Assembly (NCBI GenBank): GCA_030704615.1
Contig: CM060731.1
Span: forward strand, 49,168,001-49,228,000
Length of the DNA stretch: 60,000 bases
Reading direction: 5' to 3'
Source of the DNA: Takakia lepidozioides
Lineage: Eukaryota > Streptophyta > Takakiopsida > Takakiales > Takakiaceae
Positions 52,901 to 60,000 of the stretch are shown here, piece after piece. A program made the translations under genes and the position numbers. Position 1 is the stretch's first letter. The number at the start of each line of letters is the position of its first letter. Below the pieces are notes generated by a model. That model did no database searches. It worked only from the letters and a program-made list of their open reading frames with translations, and was not told the DNA's origin.

Positions 52901-55900
52901 AAACAAATCCTCATAACCAGGTGACTCCCAATAGTATTTACTGTTCCTTGCATTTTATGCAGCTTAATACCATTCCATCAATCTAGATGGATTGAGTTTG
53001 TGAATGATCCTCCCTAAATAGTTCTCTTCTTCCTGGGCTTACAAACATCTCCCCCAAAGATGCGTTTAGCAGTAAGAGCTTACCATCCAATGCGCACTCT
53101 TCTCTATAACTCTTTTCCTTGCCTTGGGTTGATATCTCTTCATGGAGCAGAGTCCTGGAACCTGGAAGCCCTTCAAATCCAGCTTTGACTCTGTTCAGCT
53201 TCTCCCCGACTTTACTGCAAGATCCTGCTGACTCTGGTGCAGTATTGCCCTCAGCAACTACCAACCAGGGCCTCTGATTAGGTCCACAGAGGGCCCAATA
53301 TTCTCTCCCGAGATCATCCACGCCCATGTGCTCCCGGCGCAAATTGGAATTGAAGAGTTTAGCCTCTATCCTCTCTATGTCCGCATCCAAATCTCTTGCA
53401 GTTTCTTTAGCCAGCATTCCGCGTGTCCGTTCTCTTAATGACCAGGGAGGTTTTGACTTGACAGAGCCTCCTGGTGTTGCTTCTACCTTACTACCCTGTG
53501 ACCCAATGCCTTTTAACTGGCCGGAGTCAGCTGGTGCTATCAGGAGGCACTGATCTGCAGAGTTGCTGGAGCCTGCTATTGCCATGTGTACTTCCACTTC
53601 CCCTGACGGAAGTTCATCGAGGTCACCAAACTCTGGCCTTTCTTCACGGTCTTCAAACAGGACTTCTAGAAGCTTACCATTCTCTTCCACCTTTTCGAGT
53701 TCTCTACTGTCCTCTCTTGTCCAATCACTGACATAATGCACTACTGAGCCCTTCAAAGGATTAGCACACCCACTATCCAGACAGTTAGAGTACCCCATGT
53801 CTGCAGCCTCCCTCTTGACCTTCTTTCGATCCAAACTACCATCACCATCACTACCCTTCCACAAGTTCAAGGTATCCATCTGAAGCTTTCGTTTCAGCAT
53901 GGTTACAGGAGAGGCCCCATCAGCAGATGAGGCAGCCACTTTCATATGGCCCAAACAGCTAGTAAGATTGGACTGCATCTTGTGGCATGTCTGAATTAAC
54001 CTCTTCGTTCCAGACTCGGTCACCAAAGCACTTGCTGTCTCCTCCCCTCGTATACTGTCAATCCCTTCCTTGTCCCTAAATGCAGTTAGGGAAGGAGAAG
54101 GTTCTACAGTTTCAGCTTCAAATCCACCTTCACCTTCAACTCTCCCGTCCTGTTCACAACACAGACTAGCCCCTCCTTTCTCTGTCAAGTGGCTGACCTC
54201 CTTAACATTTACAGGTTGGCAAATCTCTCCATGCAGTAAGGTGCTAGAAGACTCCACAGTCTGGGGTGCATCACCTTGAGCTTGAATGACACCCTGTGCA
54301 CAAGGTAGGGGTGTGCGATGTGCTAACCATAATGATACTTTGCTAGGCTCCTTGAGCCCTCCTGTACCTGGCAACTCCTTGTTGTCAGCTGACTTATTGG
54401 TCTTGGAAATGACCAACCCAACAGGAGGTTCCATAGCTGGAACATCACACATGTCAAGAGGGTCTGTCCCATCGGTTACACTGTCAACAGTCACATCACA
54501 GTTTTCTCTGTGAGTGGTGACTTCACCAAGTTGACTACTCTCAACTGCAACTGTGAACTCTTCTTCTAACTGTCTAGGCCCTCCTAACATGTCTTCCTCC
54601 AACTTTCCAGGTCCACTGTACTTTTGATTCTCTGTGGTCATTACAGTGCCACTGCGCTCCATTGATGATATTTCAACACTGTCACCTCCTACATTCTCTT
54701 CCTCTTTTTGACGGACCAAAACCTCAGACTCCCTGTATCCAGCCTCTCCATCTATGGGATGATTCCCTTCAACTCTATGAGTGACCATCTCACCTGGTTG
54801 AATACCAAACTCTGTATCTAGCACCATACAGTCATCTATTTGGGGCTCCCTAAATGAATCCCAAATGTGACTTAAAATAACACCCAACTCTGTCACCTCT
54901 CCGTCCTGACTCATACTTTCATCAGCATCTCTAACTCTAAATTCACAATCTTGTCCATGCAAGTTGTCTTCCAGACCTGATGTTGCTGAATTCTCCAGGA
55001 CATTCAGGTGCTTGTTAGGTTTCCTATCCTCCCCATCTAAGCCTTCTTCCTCCTGGAACCCAGCAACTGGTGCTTGCTCACTTGTCCTACGCACCAGATT
55101 GTCAACACATTTCCTCTTCTTTGTCTCTGCTACTAACACAACCTTAGGCAAAAAAGTTTCCCCTCTTACTTTATTGGATAATACACCATTGATACTTGAT
55201 TTTCCCGGTTCCTTTTCCAACACATGGGCATCCTCTCTCCCAAGCCCATTACAAAGTCTTTGTTCCACTAAAACTTCTCCCTCCATCACAAGCAACATGA
55301 CATCAGCTTCATCCTTCAGAACTTCAGGTATTGAACTGGAATTTCCACCCCCCAAAACATCAGATAATGGCTGTCTCAGCCTTGCGGGCCAACAGTCTCC
55401 CAGAGGTTCATTTCGATCTTTCTCTGGTGTCTCTTGTCCAAATGATGTACATCCAGAGGTTTCTCTGTGCCCTGCGATTTCCTGTTTGACAGCCAGAACT
55501 ACCTGCTGTTCTTCCCGTCTTCTTTCATGGCTACAAAGCTCTCCATCGACTACACTTCTGTGGCGCTCAGCCACCAGTGTACGAAGCTCGTCCTTAAGCT
55601 CAAAAGCTAGGTCTGTGCTCTTTCCAAGGTGTGCACGCACTCGGGTAGTCTTCAGTGCCTCGTCGCAGAAAATTTTTAGGAGAAAAACCCTCTGAGAGTT
55701 GAACCCAGGCCACACATAAAAGACATCAACATGAGAAATATTAGTAACCTATGTTGTGAACTTAGAAACAGCCTACCTGGTGTCCCCAATAAAAATTTCT
55801 GGACAACCATCAGATCAAATAATTTCCTTTGAATGAACTACTGGCGCTTTACATGCCGAAGGTCACCAAAGTACTGAAGTTAGACAACAGCTCCTAGGTG

Positions 55901-58900
55901 CTTCCACAGATTTGGCAATGTAGTAGAAGCTAGCGGAGTGGGTGGCCATTAGGCAGTGCTACTCCAGGCCAAATGTGACTCACTAAGCATCCGCAGTATA
56001 AAAGCACCATTGGTTATTTCTGTTGGGTGCCCCACTCTCTTTCTTGTTTCAAGCTTTTTCTTGTATAACCTCGTTGATCTTTCCGCGGACGTTGTAAAGT
56101 ATCATTTCTCTCCATTGCTCCCTCTCCCTCTCTTGTTCCGCCCAAACTGGACGCGGGGTCTAAACCCTAAACAATGTCTTATGAGTATATGGTCCCCTTG
56201 TCTTTGCTCTCTCCAAATGACACATGGGGTTCATAGCCACGCAAGTCCAATCAGTACATTCCCTTCCCTCTCAAGTGACTGGCTGTGCAACATATGTTCC
56301 AAGCCAGAGGAGGAACAGTGCTGGAATCAGCCTTGTCCTTTCCAGTTTGATGTCAATGCCATGCATAGATCAACAATATAATCCCTGTAAGTTGACAACA
56401 TTTTAAGGTTTGAGATCACTATACCCTGGTTTACTGGCACCCCACAATTGACACCAGAGAGAGAGAAAACATGCCCTTCATGATACTTGCAAAAGTTGGC
56501 GCCATCTCTCTCTATGCAGGCACAGAATAACTGGGTCCCATTTCTCTATCTCTAGCAAAACTACCAGCACACTCAGCTGTGATTTCTAATTTAGTCCCAA
56601 TATTAAATTTGTTCATAAGTTGAGGGATAATTGGTTCTTACATCTTCCAGATTCAACTGCCAGTACTCCCTCTCCTGCATCCTCTTCAACAATGCTGGCA
56701 AGGGGCTCTCCATTACAGGGGCCTGAGTTCCATGCAGTGGCCCTTTCTTTTCTGTGGCACAGTCCGGAGTGATCCCATCTTCTGGAAACTGCTCATCTTC
56801 AAATTCTGCCTCTGAAAATTTTCCCACCACATGGGTCAAACCTGGCATGCTCACCGCCACAAGCTTCTCCCCTTCCTTTTCCGGGGTCACGATCCCTATC
56901 TGCCTGTCTACATCAAGTGCCTCTGGGAAGCCCCCCTCAACAGCAACACATGATGGGCAGAACCAATTTCCCTTTGGAACTTCCTCAAGGGGAGGAACCA
57001 GACAATATGTGTGGTACTCTGCCTCACAACCATCACACAACAAGATATTGTCATAGTTCTCGTCCACCCCACAGACCCGGCACGGATCATCATCCTCCCA
57101 AAGAGCCTTAAGTAATTTTCCATCTCCAGGAGTTTCTAATACGTCTGTCTGAGCCTGAGTTAAATTTCCTGGCAAGTCCACCGGACAAGCAAGCTTGAGA
57201 TTTCCATCAACGTTGCCGCATTTTCTTTTGGATTCTATCCGACCATTCATCAAGCTTATCACCTGCAAGCAAAAAATTCGAAACATTAGCAAAACTACCC
57301 AAAATAGCACAGATATGTAAAAGAGAGAACAGGAAGAGAGTGTGTGCTTGGTAGACTCTGCATGCCATAGTCAGACCTGTCCCAGCTGAACAGAGCAGCG
57401 AAGGGAAGGAAAGGAACCAAAGGAAGATCAAAGAGCTTATGGGACACAAAAAGAATGATACAGAAGTGAGTGGGCAGCCCAAAACTCACATTCAAGGTTC
57501 AATATTAAATAATTTCTCTAGGTGGAGCCTCACTTAGATATGCAGCCAGGTAATTCTGGTCCTCATAATGAAAGACCTCAGCAAGATGTCATTGGCTGTC
57601 CTCGAATAGGCAGGAGAAGGGGGGAAGGTGGGGGAGGTCGTAGCAGAAAGCTTGCTCCAAGTGCTTGAATTACACGCATGTGATAGTGATACCCGTTTTC
57701 TTCACATTTTCTCAAGAGTGCACTTAAAACAGTTTCTCAATTTTTCATTAGAGGTTGCTTTCCTACACCTTGTGGTCATACCCCAGTTCAGACGGACCAA
57801 CAAGGTGGGGAGGAGAGCAGCAGGGGCCCAACTACAGTCATTGAAGGCTTGCTTCAGTAGTATTTGCCCCAGGAATACAAATCAATGAGAGCCACAGTAT
57901 TGGCTGTCTCAAACCTCTCAAACTGAGGGAAAGAGGTGTTGCCACAAGTCTATCTGATGCTTTTAAGAAGGGCTTTTGTTGAGCACAGTACCCATTACAG
58001 TGTATCAGGAAGTGCTGCCTATCCTCCCTACGGATCGGATATGGATTCACTTTTTCATGTGTACTTATGGTACACAGGTGGGCAGCCTACACTAAATTCG
58101 AATGCCCAGAGTGGAGAGGCCATTTATATAGTCTTTCAATATGCCTTTTGAGGCCATTAGAGTCCCACTTATTCATCAAAAGCTGAAAATTCCTTTTCAG
58201 CACCATTTCTTCCCTGGCCTTACTATCTTGGCCTCAATCTCCTCCATAGACTTCTCCACGAGGTCTGCCCTTCCGATAGTGAATATGTCTGCTCTCTTCT
58301 GCCTCAATTGGCCTCTTTGACATGTCGGTCTTCATTCGACGAGCAGAGTCAACAATCTTTATGTACCTTATAGAGTGCATTCCAGCCAATTGGTACCACA
58401 GGCTCACCTTCAAAGTTATCACTTCTTCCAATCAACGTTTGCCTCTGAATTCCAGTTCTAAACAGTGATGTGGTATTTATAGGGAGCAGATGCAAAAATC
58501 TGAAAGCACTGGAGCTGTATGGCTTGAGAAGGAACACAGATTTTTTCACTGCCAGGTTCCCCTGCAACAGGAAGGGATCACACACACTAACACAAAATGT
58601 CGCATTGGGGGGGGCGGGGGTGGGAGAATTACAGAAGATGCAATTATGACAATCGGACAGAAACCTTCTTTTAGACCAAGAATAGAGCTGATAAGTGACA
58701 TCTTACACATAAGTTTGTACGGTGTGAATGAGTGTGCCAGTTCTATTGGTGCATTAGTAACCTTGTCTCAGCGCATACTTTCTAATTCATGTGCCCAGGC
58801 CTCCAATTATGAGTAAATCATAATGAAAAATATCTTTGAACAGCAAACAAGGACAGCCTACCTGCTTCTTGTATAGTGTCTTAAAGAGTTGAGACAGGGA

Positions 58901-60000
58901 GGTTGCAAGCTGCACCATGTCACTTTTATTTAACACTTCCGCATTTCTCCATATCTGTAACAGCAAGACATGTCATTCAGCACATTGATACGGACCCCTT
59001 CTAAACAGAAGATCTGTAAACGGAAAAAACGAATAATACCAATCACAGACTGACACAGTAACTTGTGGGTGAGGGACATGAAGGAACCTACCTGTCGCAC
59101 ATCTGCAGCAAATGAATCTGGTGAGCCTCCATAAGCCCCAGAGGAGAGGCGTGCATCAATGGTTCGGAAACCAAGTGGCCGTGCCACAATAGCTGACGCC
59201 TTACCCTGCCTCACATCTTCTGGACCTCCGAACAAATTGCAGAAGGCTTCTGACTTGTCTGCATTGGCTACCTGGCGCAGGACTATACGGCAATGCTCCA
59301 TGAGAAGTTCAGGAGATGGGGCTAACTTCTTTGATTTTCGAACCAGACAAGGTTTTGCATGCCACACTTCTTCCCCAAGATAGGGCACTAGAAGCTTCAA
59401 TGCAGCACTCTGTAGATGACACCCAGAATCAACTTCAGAGATTGTTTGGCCCCTGAACTGCAACTTGGCTTGTTAAACTCTGCATGGTGTGAGCCATGAC
59501 CCAATTTTCACAACTGAGAGGTGGGTCTGCAGGATCTGGACTTCAAAAATTCGTGGACTGATTATCACAACAATCGTCAGAACCTAACAACAACCTTCAA
59601 AATCATAATGTCCACTGAAATTCAAGCTTCAGAGCTGTTTATCCTTGTGATATAGATCCTGAACCTTCGGGCCAGTAAACCCAGTTTACCTTGATGGGGC
59701 CAGCAGCATTGCGCTTAAAGACCTCCTTACTTATTGACCATTCCAGTGTTGCTCTCGCCATGTCAGGGAGTTCCTGCTCCAATACTTCCCGCACAATAGT
59801 CCTGATCCTGGCCCCAGCATGCGTTGGCATTCTGCACACAGGTTCCAAAACTTGAACCCACCGGGGCAGTTCCTTAAGCTCTGAGTGTGTCTTTTGTAAC
59901 TCAATTACCATTGGTGCCGGGCCGGCCAAGGGATCTGTTTGCAAATCCAATTTTGGGGCCAAAGTAGGTGTCACTGTATCTTTTCCCTCTGGTTTTGGCA
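49952..60000 (-). CDS. MBD9: MBD9-like chromatin protein, 3' portion (eight exons visible, 5' end outside window)
   Basis: A large nuclear chromatin reader. In Arabidopsis MBD9 acts with SWR1/ISWI-type remodelers in H2A.Z deposition. Exons, 5' to 3': beyond 60,000 to 59,690; 59,409-59,092; 58,954-58,862; 57,262-56,642; 55,691-53,043; 52,867-52,825; 52,627-50,798; 50,245-49,952 (TGA). All have GT-AG borders and compatible phases, giving about 2,050 residues. Visible landmarks: VLEPVCRMPTHAGARIRT and SISKEVFKRNAAGP; a bromodomain-like region (ARPLGFRTIDARLSSGAYGG); and a PHD finger, CRVCG, LLCDGCEAEYHTYC, NWFCPSC. A DDT/WHIM-type segment (VFLLKIFCDEAL) leads a 2.6-kb acidic exon that ends near GREYWALCGPNQRPWLVV. 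Then come CRWWAYKGNEALDELLVWL and a Cys/His zinc region (RWHCQKCHETYDS). The hallmark C-terminus is KTTWCYWSSLSAAAQ with LSALALKVYALDSAILY. No frameshift is seen; the gene is probably functional. The MBD, FYRN/FYRC and first PHD lie off the right edge. Confidence 0.85.
55692..56641 (-). other. intron of the MBD9-like gene with a dispersed-repeat copy
   Basis: An intron of 950 bp with donor GTAAGA and acceptor CTCTCAG. At about 56,050-56,120 it contains the third copy of the repeat found at 14.4 and 15.3 kb: TTTCCGCGGACGTTGTAAAG, then ATCATTTCTCT. Confidence 0.7.
57263..58861 (-). other. 1.6-kb intron of the MBD9-like gene
   Basis: The flanking exons join in phase 0, from LYKKQ to VISLMNG, so no exon is needed in between. 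Short open frames inside (for example 58,349-58,585) show no similarity to the expected protein. A G-run (GGGGGGGGCGGGGG-like) lies near 58,607. Confidence 0.6.

Noticed and set aside
52983-55715. A separate gene for the long acidic 2.6-kb frame.
   Set aside because: Its start and end splice in phase with neighbouring MBD9-type exons, and the first residues match the region that follows the PHD exon in that family.

Overview
The window is nuclear DNA of a land plant, most likely non-flowering (bryophyte-like). Evidence: spliced GT-AG genes, a TIR-NBS-LRR (TNL) immune receptor, PLS-type pentatricopeptide (PPR) sequence, an MBD9-type chromatin gene and several plant transposon superfamilies. 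The species cannot be named from the sequence. Exon borders were read by eye from reading frame plus splice consensus.

Layout. 0-2 kb: decayed minus-strand acidic ORF and a local duplication. 2.7-8.5 kb: four-exon TNL gene on the minus strand, with a 795-bp tandem duplication inside its LRR exon. 8.5-17 kb: gene-poor; a 29-residue-repeat ORF, a tRNA-derived SINE, the last exons of an unrecognised minus-strand gene, and small repeats. 17.1-18.9 kb: trihelix-plus-LRR chimeric pseudogene, cut off by a CACTA-like end. 19.4-21.2 kb: decayed PPR gene.

22-46.9 kb is nested mobile DNA. The outer layer is a minus-strand CACTA (En/Spm) element: TNP2 transposase and a SET-domain ORF at 37.5-41.2 kb, and the DUF4216 C-terminal part at 23.8-24.7 kb. 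Inside it sits part of an LTR-retrotransposon gag. The gag is split at one codon by an 11.16-kb DNA element (25,438-36,600) flanked by a 14-bp repeat. That element carries a decayed MULE transposase (minus strand) and, divergently, an intron-containing gene combining a ParB-like domain with a permuted N4/N6 amino-DNA-methyltransferase. The introns of that gene hold about ten copies of a 20-bp near-palindrome. A second, shredded MULE of the same family lies at 42-46.4 kb around a 2-kb array of GC-rich palindromes. A PPR-derived repeat at 19.4 kb recurs inverted at 46.4-46.9 kb.

47-50 kb: a LINE fragment and unassigned sequence. 49.95-60 kb: the 3' part of an MBD9-like chromatin gene (minus strand), running off the right edge.

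The item most worth following is the transposon-borne ParB/DNA-methyltransferase gene with its intronic palindromes, together with the SET-domain ORF in the surrounding CACTA element. Two unrelated mobile elements, one nested in the other, each carry a putative chromatin- or DNA-modifying enzyme.
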